Below, piece after piece: positions 28,867-38,507 of a DNA stretch of 64,000 nt. The translations under genes and the position numbers were made by a program. Within the stretch, counting starts at the first letter, position 1. Each line of letters opens with the position of its first letter. The notes under the pieces are model-generated. The model saw only the letters and a list, made by a program, of their open reading frames with translations, was not told the DNA's origin and ran no database searches. Source of the stretch: Alteromonas genovensis (GTDB taxonomy: Bacteria > Pseudomonadota > Gammaproteobacteria > Enterobacterales > Alteromonadaceae); assembly GCF_010500895.1 (NCBI RefSeq), contig NZ_JAAAWO010000011.1:103044-167043 (forward strand). Reading direction: 5' to 3'.

Positions 28867-29292
28867 TTAGTCGAGTGTGTCGCAGTTCCCGTCGGTACAT
28901 TCGCCGTACAGGTACAAGCTGTGGTGAGTAAGCTTAATATTGTGCTGCTTTGCCACCATTTCTTGTCGCTGCTCGATAATATCGTCTTCAAACTCAATCA
29001 CTTTTCCACACTTTAGGCATACCAAGTGATCGTGATGGTCTTTATGGCTTATTTCGAAAACAGATTTGCCGCCTTCAAAGTGATGACGATTTAAAATGCC
29101 GGCGTCGTCAAATTGGTTAAGAACACGGTATACCGTAGCTAAACCAATTTCTTCATCTTGCTCGATAAGAATCTTGTACACATCTTCCGCACTTATGTGT
29201 TGATTATTTGGGTCTTGCAGAATTTGTAAAATTTTAAGGCGAGGCAGAGTGACTTTAAGCCCTGCTCTTTTCAATTCTTTATTTTGATCCAT
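28867..29292 (-). CDS. fur: Ferric uptake regulator
   Basis: Fur represses iron-uptake genes when bound to Fe2+. The 141-residue protein has the winged-helix DNA-binding half (GLATVYRVLNQFDDAGIL) and the metal-binding HKDHHDHLVCLKCGK with a second C-terminal pair (GECTDGNC). The flavodoxin gene lies on the same strand 2.4 kb away, with a chemoreceptor on the other strand in between, a loosened version of the fldA-fur neighbourhood of enterics. Confidence 0.95.
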   Translation of the reverse strand: MDQNKELKRAGLKVTLPRLKILQILQDPNNQHISAEDVYKILIEQDEEIGLATVYRVLNQFDDAGILNRHHFEGGKSVFEISHKDHHDHLVCLKCGKVIEFEDDIIEQRQEMVAKQHNIKLTHHSLYLYGECTDGNCDTLD

Positions 29293-29606
29293 TACAACCT
29301 ACTGAGAAAGTGTGAAAAACATTTGCAGGTATTATAGGTAACTTGTAGCGATTTTAAAGTAAAACTCAGGTTTCTTTAAACGTATGAACGATTTTTGTTC
29401 TTAATTCGAATAGTGGGCAAGTAGCAAAGGTGTATTAAGTTAAGCGTAAAACGGTAGCGATTGTTCATTAAGTACAGGATAAGAAACATGAATATGTAAA
29501 ATAGATATAAACTTTTGGTGCATTGAATTTACATACTGTTAAACTAGAATTGAAAGACTATTGTGACACTCCTTGCTTTTGTCGGGCGTACTTGTTGGAT
29601 TCTATT

Positions 29607-31604
29607 ATGCAGTTAACAATAATAAATAAAATAACGTTAGGCTTTGGTCTGTTCGGATGCTTACTTTTATTTACCAGTGTTTTATCTTACTTCGGCCTTA
29701 ATGATATCCGCAAATCTGCAGAAGATGTTGTTGAGCGAAAAATGCCTGAGCAAACCAGCATGGTAAGAGTGAAAACAGAAATTTTGTCCTTATCTGTTAT
29801 CACCGCAAACGGCTTCCATGTGGAAAACGCTGCTTCATTCGAAAAAAATAAAGCATTGTTTGATGCATTATCTTCTGAATTTACAAAAGATCTTGATAAC
29901 CTCAAATCGTTAATGCCTTCAAATGGCGATGCCCAAAAAGCAATTGCAGATAGTCTTCATTACGTAGAGAGCAGCAATAAAATGTATGCGGCTATAAAAT
30001 CGCGTATGGAAGTAGAGGCGCAGCTGCAAAGCCAACTTGAACAAGTGCTAATGGTGGCCGACGAGGCCAGTGCACTTATGCTTGACCTTTCGTACATCGA
30101 CTCTAACGATCCAGGTATAGAAACATTAATTGGCGCTGGCACTGCCATAGATAACAAGCTTCTCACAATCAATGACTCATTTATCGAGTTAGCAGAGTCT
30201 AATCGCTCAGAAGAAAGCCTAGGAATTATTGATGATTTAAGCTATCAACTCAGTAACCTTCAGGTAGATAGAGACTATATAAATAGGTTAGCAAGCGGAA
30301 TAGACGACGGTGGCACGGTGAGTGCGTTTAACGAGCAATACGATGCCTTACTGGTCGCTGTCGACAAGTTAACAGCGCTGCAAAAAGCAAAGCTAGACGT
30401 GATTGAAAACACGGTGGCAGAGAGAAGCAATGCGACCTCATCGCTCAATACGGCCCTGGACGACATCAACGCATTATTTAAACGGGTTCAAGCTCAAGCG
30501 TTAAGCGGGCAAAACGCAATTTTAGAATCGGTACAAGCTAACTTAGTTAAAAATACTATTGTTGCTGTATTTGGCCTCATTACCGCCATTGTACTTGCCG
30601 TTGTGGTTACCCGCAGTATCTCAAAACCACTTAGCCGCATTAACCGTGGTTTGAGTTTATTGAGTAAGGGTGACCTGAGCCAGAAGCTACCTGAAGAAGG
30701 TAACGATGAGTTCTCAGCACTGTCTGCCAAAGTGAATAGCCTGACCGATAGCCTAAGAGAGCTGGTTGGGAATATTTTAGAGCAGGAAACGCGGTTAATT
30801 GAAATAGCGAAAGAGAGCGTAGAATTAGGTGATAAGAGCCTAGTCGATGTGGATGACCAACGAGAGCAAGTCACGGTTACGTCCACCAATACGCAACATG
30901 TACAGGAAAAAAGCCGCAGTAACCTTAAACAAATTAATCAGGCTATGTCTGCGCTACGGGATATTACCAATCAGAGCCAAGACATTGGCCATCTCGTAGA
31001 GCGAAATAGGCAGCAAGTAGATAGCCAAGCTAAACAGGCTGAAACATCTGCAGAGATCATCGCCCGGTTAGATGATAACTCTCGCAGCATTGGTAGCATA
31101 CTTGATGTTATTAAAACCATTGCAGAACAAACTAATCTACTGGCGCTTAACGCAGCCATAGAGGCTGCCAGAGCAGGGGAGCAAGGACGTGGGTTTGCTG
31201 TTGTTGCCGATGAAGTAAGAACCTTAGCAAATCGAACTCATGACTCAACTGAAGAAATTGAGCAGATGATTGGCAATTTACAAAAAGATGCTGCTGAAGC
31301 GGTTAAAGCCATTGAATCTGGGAAAGAGCAGGCAAAGGGCAGCGTTGATATTACCCACCAGGTTGCAGAGCAGGTAAAAAGTATTCGGGGAATTATTGAG
31401 CAGCTAAGCAACATCAACGAGCATATTGTCACCGATACCGAGCAGCAGGACGTGTTGCTAGCCGACGTAGCGCAAAGCTTAAACACCATTGTCAGCTTGG
31501 CAGACTCCAGTGCTCAAAGCACAAGGCAGTCTAACGAATCCACCATGAAGTTAGATGCGCAAACTGAAAGCTTGCGAAAAGCGGTTGAGCGTTTTCAATT
31601 GTAA
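29607..31604 (+). CDS. Methyl-accepting chemotaxis protein
   Basis: This 665-residue chemoreceptor has an N-terminal membrane helix (about 8-30), a helical periplasmic sensor domain of about 280 residues, a second helix (about 315-335), a HAMP linker (SISKPLSRINRGLSLLSKGDL) and the signalling hairpin (IAEQTNLLALNAAIEAARAG) that contacts CheA/CheW. The ATG at 29607 puts the first helix at the very N-terminus; an earlier in-frame start adds 28 residues with no signal features. The ligand is unknown. Confidence 0.93.
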   Translation: MQLTIINKITLGFGLFGCLLLFTSVLSYFGLNDIRKSAEDVVERKMPEQTSMVRVKTEILSLSVITANGFHVENAASFEKNKALFDALSSEFTKDLDNLKSLMPSNGDAQKAIADSLHYVESSNKMYAAIKSRMEVEAQLQSQLEQVLMVADEASALMLDLSYIDSNDPGIETLIGAGTAIDNKLLTINDSFIELAESNRSEESLGIIDDLSYQLSNLQVDRDYINRLASGIDDGGTVSAFNEQYDALLVAVDKLTALQKAKLDVIENTVAERSNATSSLNTALDDINALFKRVQAQALSGQNAILESVQANLVKNTIVAVFGLITAIVLAVVVTRSISKPLSRINRGLSLLSKGDLSQKLPEEGNDEFSALSAKVNSLTDSLRELVGNILEQETRLIEIAKESVELGDKSLVDVDDQREQVTVTSTNTQHVQEKSRSNLKQINQAMSALRDITNQSQDIGHLVERNRQQVDSQAKQAETSAEIIARLDDNSRSIGSILDVIKTIAEQTNLLALNAAIEAARAGEQGRGFAVVADEVRTLANRTHDSTEEIEQMIGNLQKDAAEAVKAIESGKEQAKGSVDITHQVAEQVKSIRGIIEQLSNINEHIVTDTEQQDVLLADVAQSLNTIVSLADSSAQSTRQSNESTMKLDAQTESLRKAVERFQL

Positions 31605-31640
31605 ACGAAAACATAATGTCAGAAATAAAATGCCAGGCAC

Positions 31641-31671
31641 AAAAAAACCGCTCACCATGAGCGGTTTTTTT
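31641..31671. terminator. Bidirectional intrinsic terminator
   Basis: A 14-bp stem (AAAAAAACCGCTCA with TGAGCGGTTTTTTT, loop CCA) lies between the convergent chemoreceptor and flavodoxin genes. Confidence 0.9.
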
Positions 31672-31693
31672 ATCTTTAACAAACGGGCGTTAT

Positions 31694-32218
31694 TTACGCC
31701 AGTTCAGCGAGACAAAGTTCGTCGTGAATTTGTTTACACCACGCTTTCACTCGAGAGTCAGTGAGCTCTGGCTGTCTGTCTTCATCAATACCAAGACCAA
31801 CAAAGTGATTGTCGTCAGCCATGCCTTTAGACGCTTCAAAGTCGTAGCCATCGGTAGACCACTGACCAACAAGAATTGCGCCCTTCGCTTCAACGATATC
31901 GCGCACCATACCCATGGCATCTAGGAAATATTCAGCGTAGTCTTCTTGATCGCCACAACCGAAAATTGCCACTAGCTTATCGTTAAAGTCGATGCCCTCA
32001 AGCTCTGGGAAAAAGTCGTCCCAATCGCACTGTGCTTCTCCGTAGTACCACGTAGGTATTCCGAAAATAAGAAGGTCAAACTCGGCAATATCTTCTTTAC
32101 TGCTCTTAGCAATGTCTTTAACGTCAATGAGTTGCTTACCTAATTCTTTTTGAATCATCTTCGCTACGTGTTCGGTATTACCCGTGTCACTGCCGAAAAA
32201 TAGGCCAACGCTCGCCAT
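31694..32218 (-). CDS. fldA: Flavodoxin
   Basis: Flavodoxin is an FMN electron carrier that serves as a low-potential donor and often replaces ferredoxin under iron limitation. The 174-residue long-chain form has the phosphate loop GSDTGNTEHVA near residue 10 and the flavin-stacking segments GIPTWYYGEAQCDW and GCGDQEDYAEYFLDA. AGAGG precedes the ATG. The DUF2788 gene is 30 bases upstream and co-oriented. Confidence 0.95.
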   Translation of the reverse strand: MASVGLFFGSDTGNTEHVAKMIQKELGKQLIDVKDIAKSSKEDIAEFDLLIFGIPTWYYGEAQCDWDDFFPELEGIDFNDKLVAIFGCGDQEDYAEYFLDAMGMVRDIVEAKGAILVGQWSTDGYDFEASKGMADDNHFVGLGIDEDRQPELTDSRVKAWCKQIHDELCLAELA

Positions 32219-32248
32219 AACTAACCTCTATTAATCATTTCTGTCTGT

Positions 32249-32467
32249 TTAAACGCCTGAATTAAGCCAGAACCATTCGATGAGTCCCTTAGCTAGAAAC
32301 CCCACGGCACCTAAGCCAAGCACGCCATAGGTCACTACTTTACCAATAAGAGGCACATCGTTTTTACGCAATACATCGTGCACAGCAAAGCCCATCAATG
32401 CAAAAAGTATTGCAAGGCCGCCATATAGCATAATGGACTCTATCAGTTCATAGTTTTCTGCAAGCAT
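32249..32467 (-). CDS. DUF2788 small membrane protein
   Basis: This 72-residue protein has two transmembrane helices (about 12-30 and 42-62) around a short DVLRKNDVP loop, the DUF2788 pattern. It is regularly found next to fldA in Alteromonadales and Vibrionales-like genomes as far as I recall. The function is unknown. Confidence 0.82.
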   Translation of the reverse strand: MLAENYELIESIMLYGGLAILFALMGFAVHDVLRKNDVPLIGKVVTYGVLGLGAVGFLAKGLIEWFWLNSGV

Positions 32468-32619
32468 GGTTTCGTTAATTCAATATCAGTAATTTACAAA
32501 ATCTGCTCGAATGATATCACAATATGCGAATGTGTAAGAGACCAAAATATTCAAAAATATGTAATAGTATCCGCCGTCACTGCAAGTTTAATAAGAGATT
32601 GTTTTATCAATACAAAAAA

Positions 32620-33396
32620 TCAATTTTTTTGTAACATTCTCTCTACAATTGCATTAAACGCCGCAGGCTTTTCTGCATGAAGCCAGTGCCCGACACCTTC
32701 GATAATATGCGCTTTCGCATTTGGGAAATAGATACCGATAGCGGCTTTATGATCCGCGGTGATGTAATCGGAATTGCCCCCTTTTATAAATAGGGTAGGC
32801 CCGTTAAATTGTTTAGACGTTTGTTGCCAGTCTACTATATGAGGGTAGCTCTCTATCAGCCCTGCTAAATTAAAACGCCAAGACCATTTACCTTCGTCTG
32901 TTTTGTACAAACTTTTAAGTAAGAATTGTCGTACACCAGGTTCCTCAATAAACTCAGACATTGCAGTTTCAGCGTCTTTTCTACCCTGAATGTCATCTAA
33001 CGGAACTGCATTTAAACCATTAAATATGCTGTAATGCCTGTGGTTGTATGCAACTGGCGCAATATCAGCCACAACGAGGTGGCTCACTTTTTCTGGGTAG
33101 TTAAGTGCAAACTGCATTGCGACTTTGCCACCTAAGGAATGACCTAGTATGGCTACACTCGAGAGGGAAAGTGTTTCGACAATATCGTTAATGGCATTGG
33201 CTGCGTTTGTGACGTCAAATCCATTTGTCCATTTCGATTCACCGTGGTCAGGAAGGTCGATGCTTACAATATTGTATTGTTTTTCAAAATGCCGTTTAAT
33301 TATTGCTAAATTATCAGCGCTTCCAAATAATCCATGAATTAAAAAAAGCCATGACGATGAATTATCGCATTGAGATATTTTGTAATTTATATCCAC
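32620..33396 (-). CDS. ybfF: Alpha/beta hydrolase YbfF
   Basis: This 258-residue esterase of the alpha/beta-hydrolase fold shows the oxyanion-hole FLIHGLFGSADN, the nucleophile elbow GHSLGGKVAMQ and the catalytic histidine in GVGHWLHAEKP. YbfF acts on acyl-CoA and short esters in E. coli. The gene is separated from DUF2788 by about 150 AT-rich bases and belongs to the ybfF-fldA-fur neighbourhood. Confidence 0.9.
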   Translation of the reverse strand: MDINYKISQCDNSSSWLFLIHGLFGSADNLAIIKRHFEKQYNIVSIDLPDHGESKWTNGFDVTNAANAINDIVETLSLSSVAILGHSLGGKVAMQFALNYPEKVSHLVVADIAPVAYNHRHYSIFNGLNAVPLDDIQGRKDAETAMSEFIEEPGVRQFLLKSLYKTDEGKWSWRFNLAGLIESYPHIVDWQQTSKQFNGPTLFIKGGNSDYITADHKAAIGIYFPNAKAHIIEGVGHWLHAEKPAAFNAIVERMLQKN

Positions 33397-33485
33397 GTAG
33401 TCGCCAAATAAATTGATGAAAAAAAGAGGCCTGCAAGACAGACCTACGTAAATGTAATTAATAACAGTATGTATTAAGGCATGCC

Positions 33486-33884
33486 TTAATTAATTGAAAA
33501 GCTATCCAACGATTTACCACCATCAAGGGCGTCTTTATAAACCCGTGGCATTCTGCCAATGCCGGTCCATGGATGCTCAACGCCTTTTTCGTCTACAAGC
33601 TTATATTTGACCGGGCGTTTTTTGCCTGTTTTCTTGCTTGTCTCGCTACTTAAAGCCTGTAGGTCTTCAACATTTAAACCTGCTTCTTCCATTTGTTGTT
33701 TAATGGCGGCCAGTTTTTCCCGTTTTTCCTGTATTTCTTTTTCTTGCTCTAGCGCTTTTTCTTTTCGCTTATCAACAATATTTGCTAATTTCTCTTGAAC
33801 TTCTTCCAGTTCTTCAATGCTTAATTCCTTTACTGCACCTTGTAAACGTCTTCCATGGGTTAAAATATCTAAAAATTCACTCAT
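33486..33884 (-). CDS. H-NS family nucleoid-associated protein
   Basis: This 132-residue DNA-binding protein has a long coiled-coil oligomerisation half (about residues 20-75, rich in E and K) and the C-terminal H-NS domain (KYKLVDEKGVEHPWTGIGRMPRVYKDAL), with the AT-hook-like loop replaced by TGIGRMP. H-NS proteins silence AT-rich, often acquired, DNA. AAGG precedes the ATG. A Fur-box-like sequence lies about 30 bases upstream. Confidence 0.9.
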   Translation of the reverse strand: MSEFLDILTHGRRLQGAVKELSIEELEEVQEKLANIVDKRKEKALEQEKEIQEKREKLAAIKQQMEEAGLNVEDLQALSSETSKKTGKKRPVKYKLVDEKGVEHPWTGIGRMPRVYKDALDGGKSLDSFSIN

Positions 33885-33914
33885 TAATTAACCTTAGTAC
33901 GTTGGGTGTAAATT

Positions 33915-33933
33915 CATAATGATAATAATTAAT
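33915..33933 (-). promoter_or_regulatory. Fur-box-like 19-mer
   Basis: CATAATGATAATAATTAAT agrees with the classic 19-bp Fur consensus at 15 of 19 positions and lies about 30 bases before the H-NS gene. In AT-rich DNA such matches can be chance. Confidence 0.3.
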
Positions 33934-33940
33934 AAACGGG

Positions 33941-33971
33941 CAAAAAAAAAGCGGGCAGAGCCCACTTTTTA
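33941..33971 (-). terminator. Intrinsic terminator after the ETF-QO gene
   Basis: AAAAAG-C-GGGC pairs with GCCC-A-CTTTTT around AGA. It lies between the ETF-QO stop and the H-NS gene on the same strand. Confidence 0.75.
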
Positions 33972-34037
33972 ATTTAATACGATATACAGCGTAATTCAGC
34001 CGATAAAAGCAAACCTTTACACAAATCGACTCATCAT

Positions 34038-35687
34038 TTACATATTTGGATAATTAGGGCCGCCAGTACCTTCAGGTACTACCCATTTTATGTTCTGGCT
34101 TGGGTCTTTAATATCGCAGGTTTTACAGTGTACGCAGTTTTGCGCATTAATCTGAAAACGCTTTTCACCTTCATCTTCAATAATTTCATAAACACCAGCA
34201 GGGCAATAACGTTGAGCAGGCTCTGCAAATTTCGGTAAGTTTATCTGAATTGGAATAGAAGGATCTTTCAATTGCAAATGACAGGGTTGATCTTCTTCAT
34301 GGTTTGTATTGGATAAAAACACAGAAGATAGTTTGTCAAAGCTCAAGACGCCGTCTGGTTTTGGATAACTGATTTCTTGTGATTTATCCGCTTCGTTAAG
34401 CTGCGCATAATCTTTATGCTCATCTTTCATGGTAAAGGGTAAATTACCTTTAAAGAAATTTTGTTCTAAGGTGTTAAATGCACCGCCCCAGAAATTACCC
34501 AATTTATGAATTGCCGGGCCAAAGTTACGCGAACGGAATAATTCATCGTATACCCAAGACGATTTAAATTTGTCTGTGAAACTGGTTAATTCTTTAACCG
34601 GTGCTTCATTATTTTCTTTTATTGCTTCAAATATACTCTCAGCTGCCAACATGCCAGATTTCATGGCCGTATGGTTGCCTTTAATTTTCGCAAAGTTCAG
34701 CGTACCAGCGTTACAACCTACTAGTAAACCGCCAGGGAACGTCATTTTAGGCAGTGAATTAAACCCACCTTTCGCAATGGCGCGAGCGCCGTAAGAAACC
34801 CGCTTACCGCCTTCAAGATATTGTTTAAATACCGAGTGATGTTTTAGACGTTGGAACTCATCAAAAGGACTTAAATAAGGGTTCTCATAATTAAGGTCAA
34901 CAATTAAACCCACAAACACTTGGTTATCTTCGGCGTGATACATGTAACTGCCGCCGGTAGCCTCATCTAATGGCCATCCCGCACTGTGCACCACTAAACC
35001 TGGCTGGTGTTTGGCTGGGTCGATATCCCAAATTTCCTTAAAGCCAATGGCATAATGTTGTGGTGAACTGTCTTTATCTAGATTGAAGTGAGAAATAAGT
35101 TCTTTACCAAGGTGGCCTCTACAGCCCTCTGCAAATATGGTGTATTTCGCGCGAAGCTCCATACCCGGCATGTAGCCGTCTTTATGCTCACCATTTTCGC
35201 CAACGCCCATATCGCCAGTTATTACACCACCAACACTACCGTCTTCGTTGTAAATTGTTTCTGCGGCAGAAAAGCCAGGGAATACTTCAACACCCAACTG
35301 TTCAGCTTGTTCAGCAAGCCAGCGGCAAACATTACCCATAGAGACAATATAGTTGCCCTCATTATGCATGGTTTTTGGGGTAATACCGTTTGGCAGCTTC
35401 TTGGCCGAATTCTCATCGTTAAGCAGGTAAATGTGGTCTTCGGTAACAGGCGTGTTAAGCGGCGCGCCTTTCTCTTTCCAGTCAGGGAAGAGCTCATTCA
35501 TGGCTCGAGGCTCAAAAACAGCACCCGAAAGGATATGTGCACCTACTTCGGAGCCTTTTTCGACTACGCAAACCATTAATTCTTGGTCATTTTCATTTGC
35601 AAGCTGCATTAGCTTACAAGCAGTTGATAGTCCAGCTGGGCCGGCACCGACGATGACTACGTCAAACTCCATCGATTCTCGTTCCAC
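34038..35687 (-). CDS. Electron transfer flavoprotein-ubiquinone oxidoreductase
   Basis: ETF-QO passes electrons from acyl-CoA and other dehydrogenases, via ETF, into the quinone pool at the membrane. The 549-residue protein has an N-terminal FAD motif (DVVIVGAGPAGLSTACKL) and a C-terminal cluster-binding domain with cysteines in CPAGVYEI and CVHCKTCDIKDPSQNI for one 4Fe-4S centre. The start is GTG at 35687 with AAGGAG six bases upstream. It is divergent from etfBA and shares their control region. Confidence 0.94.
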   Translation of the reverse strand: MERESMEFDVVIVGAGPAGLSTACKLMQLANENDQELMVCVVEKGSEVGAHILSGAVFEPRAMNELFPDWKEKGAPLNTPVTEDHIYLLNDENSAKKLPNGITPKTMHNEGNYIVSMGNVCRWLAEQAEQLGVEVFPGFSAAETIYNEDGSVGGVITGDMGVGENGEHKDGYMPGMELRAKYTIFAEGCRGHLGKELISHFNLDKDSSPQHYAIGFKEIWDIDPAKHQPGLVVHSAGWPLDEATGGSYMYHAEDNQVFVGLIVDLNYENPYLSPFDEFQRLKHHSVFKQYLEGGKRVSYGARAIAKGGFNSLPKMTFPGGLLVGCNAGTLNFAKIKGNHTAMKSGMLAAESIFEAIKENNEAPVKELTSFTDKFKSSWVYDELFRSRNFGPAIHKLGNFWGGAFNTLEQNFFKGNLPFTMKDEHKDYAQLNEADKSQEISYPKPDGVLSFDKLSSVFLSNTNHEEDQPCHLQLKDPSIPIQINLPKFAEPAQRYCPAGVYEIIEDEGEKRFQINAQNCVHCKTCDIKDPSQNIKWVVPEGTGGPNYPNM

Positions 35688-35793
35688 GGGAGGCTCCTTA
35701 TGTTCGTATTTTTATAATGCACTATTGATGAAACAAATAATGCAATGTGTCAAAAACATGTAAATTAAATGTCGACCTGCAAGGTAATCCAGG

Positions 35794-35809
35794 TTGACGT
35801 TTACGTCAA
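35794..35809. promoter_or_regulatory. Perfect 16-bp palindrome, ETF control region
   Basis: TTGACGT-TT-ACGTCAA is a perfect inverted repeat in the 371-base gap between ETF-QO and etfB. The spacing and core ACGT resemble operators I recall for the MerR-type regulator LiuR of branched-chain acid catabolism. That identity is an inference. Confidence 0.6.
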
Positions 35810-35831
35810 CAGTAAGTACATTGCATAGCAG

Positions 35832-35847
35832 TTTACGTTAACGTTAA
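35832..35847. promoter_or_regulatory. Second copy of the ETF operator-like palindrome
   Basis: TTTACGT-TA-ACGTTAA matches the first palindrome with one arm mismatch. It begins 38 bases after it, so two protein dimers could bind the same region. Confidence 0.55.
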
Positions 35848-36058
35848 CTGACAACGCATTTTATGCGCTGGTAAACGTGGTGTTAACGCCTTTTTCGAGC
35901 TAGCCTTGTAAAAACGGACGTTCCACGGTTTCTTTTTTAACGTAAAGTGCTTTATTAAAGTTTCAAAAAGCGTGGTGAAGTAATACGTTTTTAATTTTTA
36001 ATAGTTAATTATTAGTGAAACGTAGTAGACACCGACGAACTCTATAATTGAGGTAAAT

Positions 36059-36811
36059 ATGAAAATACTCGTACCGGTCAAACGCGCGATCGACTACAAC
36101 GTTAAGGTAAGAGTGAAAGCCGATGAATCTGGCGTAGATCTTACTAATGCAAAAATGGCCATCAACCCGTTTTGTGAAATTGCTGTTGAAGAAGCAGTAA
36201 GATTAAAAGAAAAGGGTATTGCCACTGAAATCGTTGTTGTTTCAATTGGCGATAAAAGCTGCCAAGAACAAATTCGCACGGCATTGGCATTAGGTGCTGA
36301 TCGCGGCATTCAGATTGATACCGATCAAAACCTAGATTCTTTGCAAGTTGCTAAGCTGTTAGCAAAAGTTGTTGAAGAAGAAGCGCCACAGCTGGTTATC
36401 CTAGGCAAGCAAAGCATCGACTCTGATAATAATCAGACGGGTCAAATGCTAGCAGCATTAACGGGAATGCCTCAAGGCACGTTCGCTTCTGAAGTAGCCA
36501 TCGACGGTGAAAAAGTGCACGTTACACGTGAAGTAGACGGCGGCCTTCAAACTATAGCGCTTTCTCTTCCTGCAGTAGTAACCACAGACCTTCGATTAAA
36601 CGAACCTCGTTATGCGTCACTTCCTAATATCATGAAGGCAAAACGCAAGCCTCTAGATGTTAAAGCAGCGGCAGATTTTGGTGTAGCGCTAGAATCTCAC
36701 GTGAAAGTGCTTAAAGTAACGCCACCGCCACAGCGCGAGGGTGGTATTAAGGTAGCAGACGTTGCTGAGTTAGTAGATAAACTTAAAAATGAAGCGAAGG
36801 TGATCTCATGA
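36059..36811 (+). CDS. etfB: Electron transfer flavoprotein beta subunit
   Basis: The beta subunit binds AMP and, with EtfA, carries electrons from acyl-CoA dehydrogenases to ETF-QO. The 250-residue protein has the family N-terminus ([19 protein letters not shown]), the adenine-binding core ([20 protein letters not shown]) and the signature [25 protein letters not shown] precedes the ATG. Confidence 0.95.
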   Translation: MKILVPVKRAIDYNVKVRVKADESGVDLTNAKMAINPFCEIAVEEAVRLKEKGIATEIVVVSIGDKSCQEQIRTALALGADRGIQIDTDQNLDSLQVAKLLAKVVEEEAPQLVILGKQSIDSDNNQTGQMLAALTGMPQGTFASEVAIDGEKVHVTREVDGGLQTIALSLPAVVTTDLRLNEPRYASLPNIMKAKRKPLDVKAAADFGVALESHVKVLKVTPPPQREGGIKVADVAELVDKLKNEAKVIS

Positions 36812-37734
36812 CAGTACTTGTATACGCAGAACACGACAATGCGAGCCTGAAAACCGAAACTAATAAGCTAGTGCATGCTGCAAAGCAAATGGGTGGCGAC
36901 ATTCATGTATTGGTTGCTGGTGAAGGCTGTCAGGCGGTTGCTGATGCAGCGGCGCAAGTAGACGGCGTTACTAAGGTACTGCTTGCAGACAACGCGGTTT
37001 ATAAATATCAGCTAGCTGAGAATGTTGCAGACCTAGTACTTGAACTAGCAGGCGATTATTCTCATGTCATTGCTGCAGCAACAACCACAGGCAAGAACTT
37101 CATGCCTCGCGTTGCGGCACTGCTCGATGTAGCTCAAATTTCCGATATTATTGGCGTAGAAAGCGAAGATACGTTTATTCGTCCTATTTATGCGGGTAAT
37201 GCGATAGCGACTGTACAATCAGGTGACGCAACGAAAGTTATTACTGTGCGAGCTGCGTCTTTCGATGCTGCTTCAACTGGCAATAGCGCTGAAGTTGCTG
37301 CTATCGACGTAGTAAAAGCAAACGAAAAGTCTGATTTTGTATCTGAAGAGCTTACAGAGTCAGAGCGTCCTGAGCTTACTGCTGCCGATGTCGTTATTTC
37401 TGGCGGGCGCGGTATGCAAAACGGCGAGAACTTTAAGCTTCTTGAAGGTATTGCTGACAAACTAGGCGCAGCTATGGGTGCATCTCGTGCAGCCGTTGAT
37501 GCCGGTTTCGTACCAAACGACATGCAAGTCGGCCAAACAGGAAAGATCGTTGCTCCTCAGCTTTATATTGCCGTGGGTATTTCTGGTGCCATTCAGCATC
37601 TTGCTGGTATGAAAGACTCTAAAGTTATCGTCGCTATTAACAAAGACGAAGAAGCGCCTATTTTCCAAGTTGCAGATTACGGCTTGGTGGGTGACTTGTT
37701 TGAAGTGCTTCCAGAATTGGAAGGCGCTATTTAA
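36808..37734 (+). CDS. etfA: Electron transfer flavoprotein alpha subunit
   Basis: The alpha subunit binds FAD. The 308-residue protein carries the C-terminal FAD signature [26 protein letters not shown] and the [21 protein letters not shown] segment. Its ATG overlaps the etfB stop by four bases. Acyl-CoA dehydrogenases such as the one at 49472 would depend on this pair. Confidence 0.95.
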   Translation: MTVLVYAEHDNASLKTETNKLVHAAKQMGGDIHVLVAGEGCQAVADAAAQVDGVTKVLLADNAVYKYQLAENVADLVLELAGDYSHVIAAATTTGKNFMPRVAALLDVAQISDIIGVESEDTFIRPIYAGNAIATVQSGDATKVITVRAASFDAASTGNSAEVAAIDVVKANEKSDFVSEELTESERPELTAADVVISGGRGMQNGENFKLLEGIADKLGAAMGASRAAVDAGFVPNDMQVGQTGKIVAPQLYIAVGISGAIQHLAGMKDSKVIVAINKDEEAPIFQVADYGLVGDLFEVLPELEGAI

Positions 37735-37808
37735 TCAAGTGTTAGCAGTATGTGTGTATAACAGCTGACTGAATACCTGTTTAAATGCGAGCGATAAAAC
37801 GCAATAAA

Positions 37809-37832
37809 AAAGGGCTGCTTCTGCAGCCCTTT
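37809..37832. terminator. Intrinsic terminator between etfA and the CBM48 gene
   Basis: AAAGGGCTGC pairs with GCAGCCCTTT around TTCT, flanked by A-rich sequence. It can serve both convergent genes. Confidence 0.8.
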
Positions 37833-37887
37833 CTGTAGGGAATCTATAATTTTTCTAATTGTGCGTTAAAAGCGAACGATGAACGAA

Positions 37888-38196
37888 TTACACGCGAACT
37901 ACGGAGTTCTCTTCAAAACTAACGGGTGATGTTCTATATGCATCGGCTTCCCAGTCATTTTCCCAAGTTTTACCGTCTAAAAGGTAGCGGAATTGATATT
38001 CTGCATCTTTATCTAGGTTAACTGTTAGGGTGAAGTCACCGCTTTTTAGCTTTTTCATCGACAGGGGCTTTTCGTCCCAGCCAGTAAAGTCGCCGCAAAG
38101 CTCTGCGTTTTTCGCTTCTCCTGCTGCTTCCGCATTCAGTCGAAATGTCACTTTGCACACTGGTTTAGATTTAAGGTATTGCTTCTTAAGACTCAT
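37888..38196 (-). CDS. Small CBM48/isoamylase-E-set protein
   Basis: This 102-residue protein is a single glycogen-binding-type beta-sandwich (CBM48, the domain of AMPK beta and branching enzymes): AELCGDFTGWDEKPLSMKKLKSGDF, then YQFRYLLDGKTWENDWEADAY. It has no catalytic domain and no signal peptide, so it is probably a cytoplasmic carbohydrate-binding protein. The role of stand-alone CBM48 proteins is not known. Confidence 0.85.
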   Translation of the reverse strand: MSLKKQYLKSKPVCKVTFRLNAEAAGEAKNAELCGDFTGWDEKPLSMKKLKSGDFTLTVNLDKDAEYQFRYLLDGKTWENDWEADAYRTSPVSFEENSVVRV

Positions 38197-38507
38197 AATG
38201 TGTTTCTCTTCAACGTAGCGAAAATATTCTATTTAGAAAAAAGTGTCTTTTCTAACGCTCTTTTTCAATTGAGCGCATAAATAATCACCGATTATCGAAA
38301 GTTTTTCAATCAGACTTTTTATTAGCCCAATAATTCCTTATATTACCCGTGCTTTATGTAGCGATGCGGTTTTCAGCAAAAAATACATAAAATCTAACAA
38401 TCTATGTAAAGCAACAGTAAAGAAAAATCAGTACACTGGTCACATACAATAATAAAATATTAGGTCTTCTTTAAAAGGCCTTAGCAACTTGTTCCTAGGG
38501 ATAGAAA

